This document shows positions 30,909 through 39,568 of a stretch of 55,745 nucleotides of DNA, in pieces. The notes below the pieces were generated by a model, which was given only the letters and a program-made list of their open reading frames with translations, was not told the origin of the DNA and ran no database searches. A program made the position numbers and the translations under genes. How positions within the stretch are numbered: position 1 is the stretch's first letter; each line of letters begins with the position of its first letter. Source of the DNA: an uncultured Bacteroidota bacterium (lineage in GTDB: Bacteria > Bacteroidota > Bacteroidia > Bacteroidales > FEN-979); contig CALMDO010000235.1 in the NCBI GenBank assembly GCA_937862805.1, positions 1 through 55,745 of the forward strand, given 5' to 3'.

Positions 30909-31237
30909 CCGAAAAGTTCGATAGCCCGGTTAATTCTCAGCAGGACATTGCGGAGGTTCACTCCCCTGGGACAGGTGAGTTGACATTTTCCGCAGAACAT
31001 GCATTTCTTAAGTTCTTGTTTCAGTTTTTCGGTTTCTCCTCTTCGGAGCAGGGTATGGGCCATCCGTATGTTGAACAGCGTAAATTGGCCGGCAGAACAG
31101 GTAGCCGTGCAGCTTCCGCAACCAATACACCAATCCAGGGAAGGTTCGTGGTATAAAACATACCGCATCATCCTTTTATCTTTCGCATCGTAATCAATCG
31201 AATGATCCAGTTGTACGGTAAATCCGAAATCTTTCAT
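30905..31237 (-). CDS. Small HdrC-like ferredoxin (2x[4Fe-4S])
   Basis: 110 residues. Two complete CxxCxxCxxxC motifs are present, CIGCGSCTATC and CMFCGKCQLTCP, the second followed by RGVNLRNVLLRIN as in HdrC. The N-terminus has no membrane segment. It should pass electrons between the flavin subunit encoded just upstream (1 base apart) and the membrane subunit encoded downstream (4-base overlap). Confidence 0.88.
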   Translation of the reverse strand: MKDFGFTVQLDHSIDYDAKDKRMMRYVLYHEPSLDWCIGCGSCTATCSAGQFTLFNIRMAHTLLRRGETEKLKQELKKCMFCGKCQLTCPRGVNLRNVLLRINRAIELFG

Positions 31238-31238
31238 T

Positions 31239-32264
31239 TTATGGTTTCGTTTTTAACCAGGAATCAATTTGCAAAGCGGCTGCTCTGGCATCTGCGATGG
31301 TATTGGAAATAGTGGCCGGGCCTTTGACTGCCCCGGCCAGGAAGACACCCGGTACAGTCGTCAGGTTATCATTGTAGTGCTCATCAGAAGGGAGGATGAA
31401 TCCGTCTTCTCCTGTGGATAACCCGAGCATTTCAACAAGTTTGCCGGTTTCGGGTTCCGGAACGAACCCGACCAGCAATATCACCAGGTCGACAATCATG
31501 CGCAGGGGACGGCCTGTAAGGGTATCCTCTGTCTTGATGATCAGGGATTGATCAGGAGCTTCGCTGCATTCCGACAGTCTGCCGCGAATGAATTGGACCC
31601 CCCATTGTTTTTGGGCTTCAAAATAGAGTTCCTCAAAATGACGATCGTACATCCGCATGTCCATGTAAAAGGAAAAGACTTCACACTGCGGAAGCTGTTC
31701 TTTTATTTCGATGGCTTGTTTGACGCCCGTCACGCAGCAGACTTTCGAACAATAAAGATTACCGACCTTCTCATCGCGTGAGCCCACGCAATGGATCAAT
31801 GCTACGCGTTGCGGGAGAGTACCTTTACTGGTCAGCAATTTTTTCCCCTGTTTGAAAACTGTTTCCACCTCGGCGGAGGTGATCACATTGTCGTAGATGC
31901 CATAGCCATACTCTTCCTTTCTTTCGGCTTGAAACAACCGGAATCCGCTGGCTATCAACAACGCCTGACCGGTATAGGAGGTTCCTTCTTCTGTTAGCAC
32001 CGTAAAATCTTGATCGTGAGCGATGATACCGTTGATACGGATTCCCGGTTTGATCTCAACCCGGCCGTCCATTATCTTTCGGATGTGGTCTAAAACCTCG
32101 CTTCCTGGTCGGCGGCTTGGAAATAACCGGTCCCATTGCGCCACATGTCCTCCCGGTTGTGCCTCTTTTTCCAGGATCAGAACATGATGGCCTTTTTCTG
32201 CAAGGGCCCCTGCTGCGGTCAACCCCGCGATGCCAGCCCCGATGATTATAACCTGAGGATCCAT
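31239..32264 (-). CDS. Short HdrA-like flavoprotein
   Basis: 341 residues. FAD-binding GAGIAG follows a short N-terminal strand (QVIIIGAGIAGLTAA), with the second strand LILEKEAQPGGHV. The HdrA iron-sulfur signature is present, C159 in CVGSRD and C172, C176, C177 in YCSKVCC. A C-terminal FAD block reads GVFLAGAVKGPATISNTIADARAAA. It lacks the extra ferredoxin domains of methanogen HdrA (about 650 residues) and is the size of the HdrA of the sHdr sulfur-oxidising complexes. The ATG at 32264 is 1 base after the hdrB-like stop and directly precedes the dinucleotide fold; longer in-frame starts would run into that gene. Confidence 0.88.
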   Translation of the reverse strand: MDPQVIIIGAGIAGLTAAGALAEKGHHVLILEKEAQPGGHVAQWDRLFPSRRPGSEVLDHIRKIMDGRVEIKPGIRINGIIAHDQDFTVLTEEGTSYTGQALLIASGFRLFQAERKEEYGYGIYDNVITSAEVETVFKQGKKLLTSKGTLPQRVALIHCVGSRDEKVGNLYCSKVCCVTGVKQAIEIKEQLPQCEVFSFYMDMRMYDRHFEELYFEAQKQWGVQFIRGRLSECSEAPDQSLIIKTEDTLTGRPLRMIVDLVILLVGFVPEPETGKLVEMLGLSTGEDGFILPSDEHYNDNLTTVPGVFLAGAVKGPATISNTIADARAAALQIDSWLKTKP

Positions 32265-32265
32265 C

Positions 32266-33336
32266 TTAATAGAATTTGAGAAAAGAAGGCGCTTTGGGGC
32301 GACCCATCGATTGCCCATCACGGTTCAGGAATTTCCTGTTGCTGTCGTAAGGGATTCCCATTTTGTCCAACAAAGGTTCAGCCGGAACCTGGTGAACCTG
32401 CAAACCCAGGTCCCAGGGATCGTATCCTAAAACAAGACCGGCCAGTTCCTCATAGGTTAAAACAGGAATACCCTGGCCATTTTCCCCGTAAGTGGTCCCT
32501 TCCATTTCACTGAGAGTGTACTGCCAGCGATCTAAAAACATCGGGCAACCCGGGCAGTTGGTGAGAATGAGATCAGGTTTATAAGGGGCCATGGAATCAA
32601 ATTTCTTCTTCGAACACGAGAGAGAATAACCCCGGTTAGCCTGGATAAGGTACTGACGGAAACCAAAACCACAACAATGGCGCCTTTCAGGGTAGTCGAT
32701 GACTTCACCTCCCCATTCTTCAATCATTCCGGCCAGGACGTAAGGGTACTCAGCTCCTCCGACCCCTTTCCCCGGGAACATACGGGAGTAGTGACAGCCG
32801 ATGTGCTCAACGCACCGGAGCGGTTGACCGGTTTGCTTGTTGACCAACCGGTATCGGGCCTTTTCCCCTATCTCTTTCCTGAATTTGTAGATCACATCAC
32901 TGGCGTGGGAAAGATTAGACGGTTTGTCGAATTCACGCCCGGTAGCTTTTTTCAGGTTTTCCCTGACACGCGCTTCAACTTCCGGAAAGTGATGCCATGT
33001 CTCAAGAATTTCAGTGTACAACCCGAAAGAGGTGATGCAGGAGGTGGTGAAATTCTGATAACCCGACTCGGTCATCAGGGCAAACTGCCTGGCAACCATT
33101 GTCATAGTGGTTTCAAAGGGAACTACATCGCTGTGATAACCAATCCCTGAACAAGTCGTATGCGCTGCATTTTCAAAGATATCCTTGCCCAACTCCTCTT
33201 TTAAAATCCGGAAAAACATTTTTTCGGAGGCAGGAAAGAAGTTTTGCCTTACACAACTTCTTACATAAAAATAACGGTCATCGGCGATCTCCTTCTGGTA
33301 GTCCTTCCAGATCCTTCTTTTCCCTTCTACTTTCAT
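32266..33336 (-). CDS. HdrB-like subunit with one complete CCG module
   Basis: 356 residues. HdrB proteins carry two CCG modules that bind noncubane [4Fe-4S] clusters and reduce disulfides. The C-terminal module is complete: C181 (IGCHY), C221-C222 (HCCGFG), C261 and C264 (NCPGC). The N-terminal module is reduced: C28, TCSG at 61-64 instead of CCG, and SCITS at 99-103 instead of CPxC, so two of five cysteines are missing. At most one noncubane cluster is expected. The start overlaps the hdrC-like stop by 4 bases. Confidence 0.85.
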   Translation of the reverse strand: MKVEGKRRIWKDYQKEIADDRYFYVRSCVRQNFFPASEKMFFRILKEELGKDIFENAAHTTCSGIGYHSDVVPFETTMTMVARQFALMTESGYQNFTTSCITSFGLYTEILETWHHFPEVEARVRENLKKATGREFDKPSNLSHASDVIYKFRKEIGEKARYRLVNKQTGQPLRCVEHIGCHYSRMFPGKGVGGAEYPYVLAGMIEEWGGEVIDYPERRHCCGFGFRQYLIQANRGYSLSCSKKKFDSMAPYKPDLILTNCPGCPMFLDRWQYTLSEMEGTTYGENGQGIPVLTYEELAGLVLGYDPWDLGLQVHQVPAEPLLDKMGIPYDSNRKFLNRDGQSMGRPKAPSFLKFY

Positions 33337-34046
33337 AGCTCTCTCCCGTGGTTTTGACTGTTTTCAGTGTATATTTTTTTCATGTAATCGTTGTCAAGCG
33401 TATCGTCCAGGTCAATCCCCATTTCACCGGCTTTTTGTTTCGAGTAATTTTCGATAGCATTAAATCGAGCTGTTCCGCCTGTTACATCAAAGATCTTGCG
33501 AATTTCATCCAGATCTTCCTGCGGTACCTTACGGAGGATTCCCGGTCCGGTTTTTTTATAATTAGCTCCCAATCTTTCCATTACCTCCTCAATGTGCTCA
33601 TGTTCCCATTCCCAGACAGGGCCTTGTTCGGGATGTTTTTCTGGTAAAATTTCCGATGGATAGAGGCAATAGCCGTAATCCAGAATCCATTCGCCTACTG
33701 TCCGTTTGATGGCCAGTTGTTGCCTCCCCTTTTCTGATTCCACGAAATAGCCCAAATCCTGCGAAGCAGCCCTCAGGACCGTGATAAGTAATCCGGGGGC
33801 GTTACCTCTTGGGCAGCGGGTTACGCACGACATACATTCTCCGCAATACCATATGGTTTCGCTCTTCAGGAGCGATTCGATGGCTTGGTCATCATGGGTT
33901 TGGAGAATGTCGACAATCTGTCGGGGTTGGTAAGCATAAAATTCGGCAGCGGGACAAATGGCGGTGCAGGTACCGCAATTTAAACAAGCTTTGAGGCCTT
34001 CGACGAAACGAACATCACCCGCGAGGCGGTCATACAGTTCACCCAT
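33333..34046 (-). CDS. HdrC-like ferredoxin, first gene of the Hdr-like operon
   Basis: 237 residues. Two [4Fe-4S] motifs near the N-terminus, CLNCGTCTAICP and CGECMSCVTRCPRG, with QPRQIVDILQT between them as in HdrC, then a ~130-residue acidic C-terminal extension without Cys. The extension is longer than in methanogen HdrC. I use ATG 34046 (MGELYDRL); a TTG at 34061 is in frame. It starts a tightly packed run of five genes, consistent with subunits of one complex. A -7 box lies 62 bases upstream. Confidence 0.88.
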   Translation of the reverse strand: MGELYDRLAGDVRFVEGLKACLNCGTCTAICPAAEFYAYQPRQIVDILQTHDDQAIESLLKSETIWYCGECMSCVTRCPRGNAPGLLITVLRAASQDLGYFVESEKGRQQLAIKRTVGEWILDYGYCLYPSEILPEKHPEQGPVWEWEHEHIEEVMERLGANYKKTGPGILRKVPQEDLDEIRKIFDVTGGTARFNAIENYSKQKAGEMGIDLDDTLDNDYMKKIYTENSQNHGREL

Positions 34047-34107
34047 AAGAATGTTTAGCAACCGGTTTTTCTTCAGGAAAAGATCTTCGCTGAAAAGCCG
34101 GATAATG

Positions 34108-34115
34108 CAAAATTA
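34108..34115 (-). promoter_or_regulatory. -7 box upstream of the Hdr-like operon
   Basis: The minus strand reads TAATTTTG (complement of CAAAATTA), an exact TAnnTTTG match between the stop of the BMP lipoprotein gene and the first Hdr-like gene. No good -33 TTG is seen at 19-21 bases. Confidence 0.4.
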
Positions 34116-34131
34116 AAGAAAATTTACCAAC

Positions 34132-35172
34132 TTATTCAGGCCACCCGGTGGGTATAGAACCGTTCATGATACCGGTCTTTACATTTTCTACCGCCTGCTT
34201 AATGGTATCGGAGAGAAGGAACTCATAATCGTGATAAGGTGCCATCGCAACGCCCTGGTTCGACAGGGTCAATGTCAATGCCTTACCACCGAAAAAGGCA
34301 CCATTGCAGGCATTCAGGACTTCCTGGAAGACAACGATATCCATGCGTTTAATACAGGAGGTGAGCAGGGCAGAGCCTACCAGAGGAATGGTGTTGTACT
34401 GATCCACGTCCACTCCGATAGCCTGAACACCGGCATCCAGCGCCTTGTACAAAGCGCCATTTCCGGTTTTGGCGGCGCAGGCAAAAATAACGGAGGCCCC
34501 TTCATTGATCAGGGTATCCGCATATCTGGCTCCCTGCAAGGTATCGTTAAAACTATCGGCATAGACGCCGGATACATTGACCCGCGTGTGATATCTGGTA
34601 TTAAAATAGTCAACACCTTTGGAAAAACTCACAGTAAACTGACGGATGGCGGGTATCTCCGGACCACCCACAAAAGCAACCCGGGGATTCACAGCATCTT
34701 TCAGGTTAGCCCAGTAAGCTGCCAGAAAACCACAGGGAAAAGAGGCCTGATCGACCTCGTAGTTGACACAGATCATGTTTCGCGGTACCGGCGAAACTGT
34801 CGCATCGAGCAGCAGGAATTTAGTGCCGGGATTGGCCTGTGCCGCTGCAAGGGTATAATCTGTGGCATCCCCACTGAGGGTGATGATCAGGTTGAATTGA
34901 TTTGTGAGAAAATACCGGATGTTGCTGTCGATATCCTCGATGGACGATATTTCCCTGGCTTCGTACACTACAGGAGCCTCGCCCCCTGCAGCGATCAACC
35001 CGTTGAGAGCCTGCTGGTTGAATCCTCCGTCGTCAAATCCCCCCATGCTCGAGATGAGGCCGACTTTTAAAGGGGGTGTGCTTTCCGACTTGGTGCATGA
35101 AGATGCAGACAATCCGATCAGTACAATAACAAAGAGAAAAAGAACCAGTAGATGTTTAAAATTTCTTGTCAT
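34132..35172 (-). CDS. BMP-family substrate-binding lipoprotein
   Basis: 346 residues. A signal peptide ends in a lipobox (LSASSC), so the protein is a lipoprotein. The mature part starts KVGLISSMGGFDDGGFNQQAL, the hallmark of the BMP family (Med/PnrA), with the SGDATDY and FLLLDATVS blocks and VGVDVDQY near the C-terminus. Relatives bind nucleosides for ABC import (RbsABC-like permeases). No ABC permease or ATPase genes are near: upstream are DUF4159 and rsmE genes, 15 bases and more away. Ligand and partner transporter are unknown; it might be a sensor or use a permease encoded elsewhere. Confidence 0.88.
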   Translation of the reverse strand: MTRNFKHLLVLFLFVIVLIGLSASSCTKSESTPPLKVGLISSMGGFDDGGFNQQALNGLIAAGGEAPVVYEAREISSIEDIDSNIRYFLTNQFNLIITLSGDATDYTLAAAQANPGTKFLLLDATVSPVPRNMICVNYEVDQASFPCGFLAAYWANLKDAVNPRVAFVGGPEIPAIRQFTVSFSKGVDYFNTRYHTRVNVSGVYADSFNDTLQGARYADTLINEGASVIFACAAKTGNGALYKALDAGVQAIGVDVDQYNTIPLVGSALLTSCIKRMDIVVFQEVLNACNGAFFGGKALTLTLSNQGVAMAPYHDYEFLLSDTIKQAVENVKTGIMNGSIPTGWPE

Positions 35173-35187
35173 CTTTAAAGGAGTTGG

Positions 35188-35898
35188 TTACCTGGCTAAA
35201 AAAATATATTGAAGAATATTGGATCCCATTTGCAGGGCTTTCAGGCGTGTTGCTTCTGAATCTCCGTGAACGGCCTGATCTTCCCAGCCATCACCCAGGT
35301 CACACTCGTAGGAATAGAATACGATCAACCTCCCTTCGTGGATCAGGCCGAAACCTTGGGGAGGTTTACCGTCGTGTTCGTGAATTTTAGGCAGACCATT
35401 CGAAAAATCGTATGTTTGGTGATAAATCGGGTGAGTGAAGGGCAATTCGATGAGTTCGAGTTCGGGAAACAGCCGCTTCAATTGCGGTCGGATAAAGGGA
35501 TCCAGACCGTAATTGTCGTCAATATGCAAAAAACCTCCGGCTAAAAGATAGCTTCGTAAGTTTTTAACCTCCTGATCCGAAAAAACCACATTCCCATGCC
35601 CTGTCAAATGGATGATCGGATAGTTAAAGAGTTCGGGACTCCCTGCTTCCACCGTGGCAATATCTTCGCTGATATTCATTTTAAGGTTCCGGTTGCTGAA
35701 TTTCACCAGGTTGGTCAGGGAAGTGGGGTTAGCATACCAATCGCCGCCACCGTTGTATTTTAGTAAAGCAATCTGGTACGACGGAGTGGCGAATGAAGTG
35801 GTCAGAATAATCAGGAACGCCCCGGCAAATCCCCGGATGGTGAATGGTGCTCCGTGAATCCGGTAGAGAAGTTGTTTCCTATTGAATGGTTGCTTCAT
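35188..35898 (-). CDS. DUF4159 protein with N-terminal signal or anchor
   Basis: 236 residues. After a hydrophobic segment (about 22-40) the DUF4159 domain starts with ALLKYNGGGDWYANPT and continues with PIIHLTGHGNVVF, LRSYLLAGGFLHIDDNYG and FSYECDLGDGWED, which are family blocks. The fold resembles glutamine amidotransferase-like domains, and members occur in BatA-associated operons of Bacteroidetes, but no function is established. The stop of rsmE and this ATG are adjacent (0 bases apart), and 15 bases separate it from the BMP lipoprotein gene. Confidence 0.88.
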   Translation of the reverse strand: MKQPFNRKQLLYRIHGAPFTIRGFAGAFLIILTTSFATPSYQIALLKYNGGGDWYANPTSLTNLVKFSNRNLKMNISEDIATVEAGSPELFNYPIIHLTGHGNVVFSDQEVKNLRSYLLAGGFLHIDDNYGLDPFIRPQLKRLFPELELIELPFTHPIYHQTYDFSNGLPKIHEHDGKPPQGFGLIHEGRLIVFYSYECDLGDGWEDQAVHGDSEATRLKALQMGSNILQYIFLAR

Positions 35899-36606
35899 TT
35901 ATCCCATCCGGTTAATAAGGTTCATCGTGTGGCAGGCTACAATACCTGCTGTTTCGGTACGTAAACGGTTTTTTCCCAGGCTTACCGGCACGTATCCCTG
36001 CTGTTTTGCAAGTGCTACCTCTTCTGCTGAAAAATCACCTTCCGGCCCGATCATGACAAGGGTATCTTTTCCCTTTTGACAGGTTTCATACAGTGGAAAG
36101 GTTTCTCCTGCTCCGCACCATGCAATAAAACGTTGTCCGATCCGCTCCTGTTGCACAAAAGGTTTAAAAAATACCGGAGGGTTGAGGAGCGGCAACCACA
36201 GGCGAAGCGATTGTTTCAGTGCTGTGATCAATACTTTCTCTAATCGCTTCATATTGAGTGTTTCCCGTTCTGAATGATGGCAATATAACGGGGTGATTTC
36301 GTCGATGCCGATCTCTGTCGCCTTCTCCAGGAACCATTCAAACCGTTCGATGTTTTTGGTCGGGGCCATGGCGATGTGCAGTTTCCATGGATGTAAAGGC
36401 TCTTCCCGAATCATGGAATGTATTTCTACCCTTGCCTTCTTTGGATCCGAATCAACGAGGATGCCCTGGAATAATTTTCCGGCACCGTCGGTCATCCGTA
36501 GTTCATCACCGGGTTTGAGGCGCAATACCCTTGTACAATGTTTTGATTCATCTTCTGAAAGCAGATATTGATCGCCAATGGCTCCGGAAACAAAAAAAAG
36601 ATGCAT
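35899..36606 (-). CDS. rsmE: 16S rRNA m3U1498 methyltransferase
   Basis: 235 residues. N-terminal PUA-like domain (HCTRVLRLKPGDELRMTDG) and C-terminal SPOUT domain with MIGPEGDFSAEEV, then SLGKNRLRTETAGIVA, the SAM-binding knot. It methylates U1498 of 16S rRNA. It starts 16 bases after a small gene that follows cydB and is followed immediately by DUF4159, so it may be co-transcribed with either side. Confidence 0.95.
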   Translation of the reverse strand: MHLFFVSGAIGDQYLLSEDESKHCTRVLRLKPGDELRMTDGAGKLFQGILVDSDPKKARVEIHSMIREEPLHPWKLHIAMAPTKNIERFEWFLEKATEIGIDEITPLYCHHSERETLNMKRLEKVLITALKQSLRLWLPLLNPPVFFKPFVQQERIGQRFIAWCGAGETFPLYETCQKGKDTLVMIGPEGDFSAEEVALAKQQGYVPVSLGKNRLRTETAGIVACHTMNLINRMG

Positions 36607-36622
36607 GCCGGTCAGTTCAAAG

Positions 36623-36721
36623 TTATTTTTCGGAGCGACGAACTTCCCAAAGGATGATCCTGTAGGAGATATAAATCAGAACAGGCCAGGAAATCAGCCA
36701 TAATATGGGGGTCAGGTACAT
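36623..36721 (-). CDS. 32-residue single-span protein after cydB (CydX-like candidate)
   Basis: A short frame opens with ATG at 36721 and ends TAA at 36623. The product starts MYLTPILWLISWPVLIYI and ends in a basic, polar tail (RRSEK): one membrane helix of about 20 residues, with the N-terminus short and the C-terminus probably cytoplasmic. It begins 63 bases after the cydB stop and ends 16 bases before rsmE. In Proteobacteria CydX (about 37 residues) and CydH are one-helix subunits of cytochrome bd; size, topology and position match, sequence identity does not. The call rests on position and composition. Confidence 0.45.
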   Translation of the reverse strand: MYLTPILWLISWPVLIYISYRIILWEVRRSEK

Positions 36722-36784
36722 AGACAAAGGGGTTTGAGCAACAAAATAATATGTTATGGATATAGAAGCAGAACGAAAAACTAC

Positions 36785-37948
36785 TTAGTAAGTATGGCTT
36801 TCTGATTTCATTTCAGCGGCATCGATTTTTTTATTATTGATCGATTTCCAGGCATACCATATATAGGCTACCACAAAAGGCACCATGATTGAAACATAGC
36901 TCATGGCGGTGAGTGTATAATGGCTCGATGAACTGTTGTGAATCGTAAGTGAGCTTTGCAGGTCGTATGTGGAGGGATAATAGGCAGTGTTGTTAAATCC
37001 GGCTAGGAGGAAAAGCGCCAGTACCGTAAAGATGGTTCCAGGCCCGGCCAGCCATATCCCGGTGGATCCTCTTTTTCCTTCACCCAATAAGGGGAGTGCG
37101 ATTCCGGCCAGCACAAGCATCACCCCAATAATGAAAAGGATCAGTACCCCCGGCATAGTGATCAGATTATGAAAATATTTGTAAGGCTCCATGAAAACAG
37201 TTCCGGAGAGAGGATCAACTGCAAAGCCAGGGTATACCATCAGAGCAATAACATACGAGAGAAAGAAGATCAGAAAGGGTATTGTATTGATCAGCAGGTG
37301 TTTTTTGCTTCTTTTCCTGATGTTCTCATCGGCGATGGTATTTAAAAAATAGAGGGTACCTAAAACCCGTGCCAGAAAGAAGACAGCCAGGCCCAGGGCG
37401 ACATTCCGCCAGTTTAATACGGCTTCCAATCCGTTGGCAGGGCCTTCCCAGCGGGAGATGATGGGGTCAGTCAGGTTGATCATGCTTGTCTTGTTGATCG
37501 AGAACTCCGAACCGGTGAAAAAGGTGGAGACGGCTGCCCCGATCAGCACCGTGCCCAGCAAGCCATTGATGATCAAAAACCACTCGTAAGTTTTTTGACC
37601 CAGGAAGTTGTTCGGTTTGCTCCTGAATTCATAAGCTACAGCCTGTATGATAAAAGGAAAGAGAATGGCCATCCATACCCAGTAAGCGCCTCCGAAGCTG
37701 GTGGAATAAAAGAGCGGGAATGAGGCAAAAAAAGCGCCTCCGAAGGTCACCAGGGTCGTGAAAGTGAACTCCCATTTACGTCCCAGCGTGTTGACCAGCA
37801 TCTTTCTTTCTTCTTCATTTTTCCCGATGGTGTAAATCAGGGTTTGCCCTCCCTGCACAAACATCAGAAAAACCAAGACACTTCCCAGCAGAGAGACGAT
37901 GATGTACCAGTAGGATTGCAGCGTTTCAATTGACATGTTTTCAAACAT
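36785..37948 (-). CDS. cydB: Cytochrome bd quinol oxidase subunit II
   Basis: 387 residues with about nine membrane segments. QSYWYIIVSLLGSVLVFLMF opens the first one, with Q-G-G and an EEERKMLVNTLGRKWEFT loop that matches CydB. With CydA it reduces oxygen to water with menaquinol, at high oxygen affinity and without proton pumping. The ATG overlaps the cydA stop (TAATG). A later ATG at 37936 is also possible. Confidence 0.93.
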   Translation of the reverse strand: MFENMSIETLQSYWYIIVSLLGSVLVFLMFVQGGQTLIYTIGKNEEERKMLVNTLGRKWEFTFTTLVTFGGAFFASFPLFYSTSFGGAYWVWMAILFPFIIQAVAYEFRSKPNNFLGQKTYEWFLIINGLLGTVLIGAAVSTFFTGSEFSINKTSMINLTDPIISRWEGPANGLEAVLNWRNVALGLAVFFLARVLGTLYFLNTIADENIRKRSKKHLLINTIPFLIFFLSYVIALMVYPGFAVDPLSGTVFMEPYKYFHNLITMPGVLILFIIGVMLVLAGIALPLLGEGKRGSTGIWLAGPGTIFTVLALFLLAGFNNTAYYPSTYDLQSSLTIHNSSSSHYTLTAMSYVSIMVPFVVAYIWYAWKSINNKKIDAAEMKSESHTY

Positions 37949-39525
37949 TACTTGGTTCCTCCTTCCTTGGGCCCGATGGATATCTGGCGTTTCATGATCA
38001 TGATTTCAGCAATGAGAAGTGCAGTAAAGACCGCGGCAAAAAGGAAGAACGTGATGACGACGGAGGAAGCATCTATTTTAGATATTGCTGCCATAGTCGG
38101 CATCAAGTCCTGGATCACCCATGGCTGCCGTCCCATTTCTGCTACGATCCATCCTGTCTGGCTGGCCAGGTAAACCAGGGGGATGGTCCACACTGAGAGC
38201 CACAACAGCCATCGTTGCTTTTCCAGCACCTTCTTTTTAAGGGCATAAAGCACCGCAATAAAGAGCAGGATGAAAAAGACACCCAATGCCACCATGATGT
38301 GGAAACTGTAAAAGGTGACAGGTACATTGGGGATGGCGCTGGCGGGTTTGTTGAGGTAAGCATACCCGAAATAGGGGAAATTCTCCTTCATTACTTTAAG
38401 TGCAGAATCCGATTTCGCTTTGTCGTCGACCGCTTTGGCCTCTTTGTAAATACCCAATGCTGTGACCGCGGTGCGTCCCTTATTGATTTTTTCTTCGACT
38501 GAAATGGCTATTGCCGATTCCTGCGCCGGGCGAGGGCTGAATTCGGGTTTAAAACCTCCCTGTATAAGATCTTCAACACCAGGCACATAAGCATCAGTGT
38601 TCCGGTATCCCAACACGGACAATAGTTTTGGAATTTCTATCTTTACCAGGAAAGCATCTTTGCCATCTCCTGCTTTCTTTCCGGGGGTCAGAATCCCCAT
38701 GGCTACCAATCCGACACCTTTTTCTCCTTTGTACAAACCCTCCATAGCAGCCAGTTTCATGGGTTGTTTCTGGGCTACCTGGTAAGCCGATCCGTCGCCG
38801 GTAAAGGCCAGGAAAAGAGAGGTGATCAACCCGAAGATGGAAGCTACCAGAATGCTACGTTGGGCCATTAGAAGCTCCCGTTTTTTAAGGAGGAACCATG
38901 CACTGATCCCGATGACGAAAATAGCGCCGGTAACATAACCTGAAGAGACAGTATGGAGAAATTTGTTAACCGCAACGGGTGAAAGCAGCACTTCCCAGAA
39001 ATTCACCATTTCATTTCTGACGGTGTCAGGGTTGAAGTGCATCCCTGCGGGGTACTGCATCCATGCATTGGCTACCAGAATCCACAACGCCGAAAGATTA
39101 GCACCGATGGCTGTCAACCAGGAAGAAGTAAGATGAAAACCCTTACTGACTTTGTTCCAGCCAAAAAACATGACTGCAATGAACGTTGATTCCAGGAAAA
39201 AAGCCATGATCCCTTCGATAGCCAGAGGAGCGCCGAAAATATCACCAACAAACCAGGAGTAATTCGACCAATTTGTTCCGAATTGGAATTCAAGAATGAT
39301 ACCGGTAGCGACACCAATCGCAAAGTTAATCCCGAAGAGGGTCATCCAAAACTTGGTGATCCTTTTCCATTCAGGATCTCCCGTCTTAACGTAGATAGTC
39401 TCCATGATGGCGATAAGGAAAGAGAGTCCAAGGGTCAAAGGAACGAACAACCAATGATAGATGGCCGTCAGCGCAAATTGAGCCCTCGACCAATCAATGG
39501 TACTGAGGTCTACAGATTCAATCAT
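37948..39525 (-). CDS. cydA: Cytochrome bd quinol oxidase subunit I
   Basis: 525 residues. Contains the heme b595/b558 scaffold: WSRAQFALTAIYHWLFVPLTLG with the axial His in the first segment, FGINFAIGVATGIILEF, and FHIMVALGVFFILLF. The GWIVAEMGRQPW block is the conserved GWxxxEVGRQPW site. The periplasmic Q-loop region (about 250-390) is long and carries an additional hydrophilic stretch rich in Lys and Ala, as often in Bacteroidetes. A -7 box lies about 45 bases upstream, after the DUF4492 gene. Confidence 0.96.
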   Translation of the reverse strand: MIESVDLSTIDWSRAQFALTAIYHWLFVPLTLGLSFLIAIMETIYVKTGDPEWKRITKFWMTLFGINFAIGVATGIILEFQFGTNWSNYSWFVGDIFGAPLAIEGIMAFFLESTFIAVMFFGWNKVSKGFHLTSSWLTAIGANLSALWILVANAWMQYPAGMHFNPDTVRNEMVNFWEVLLSPVAVNKFLHTVSSGYVTGAIFVIGISAWFLLKKRELLMAQRSILVASIFGLITSLFLAFTGDGSAYQVAQKQPMKLAAMEGLYKGEKGVGLVAMGILTPGKKAGDGKDAFLVKIEIPKLLSVLGYRNTDAYVPGVEDLIQGGFKPEFSPRPAQESAIAISVEEKINKGRTAVTALGIYKEAKAVDDKAKSDSALKVMKENFPYFGYAYLNKPASAIPNVPVTFYSFHIMVALGVFFILLFIAVLYALKKKVLEKQRWLLWLSVWTIPLVYLASQTGWIVAEMGRQPWVIQDLMPTMAAISKIDASSVVITFFLFAAVFTALLIAEIMIMKRQISIGPKEGGTK

Positions 39526-39568
39526 AAGAGCAATTTTTATGAATGGATGAATGACACTTTGAAAAGCT

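Noticed and set aside
34231..35070. Open frame of 279 codons on the plus strand opposite the BMP lipoprotein gene
   Set aside because: The minus-strand gene has a lipobox and BMP signature. The plus-strand translation is biased and featureless.
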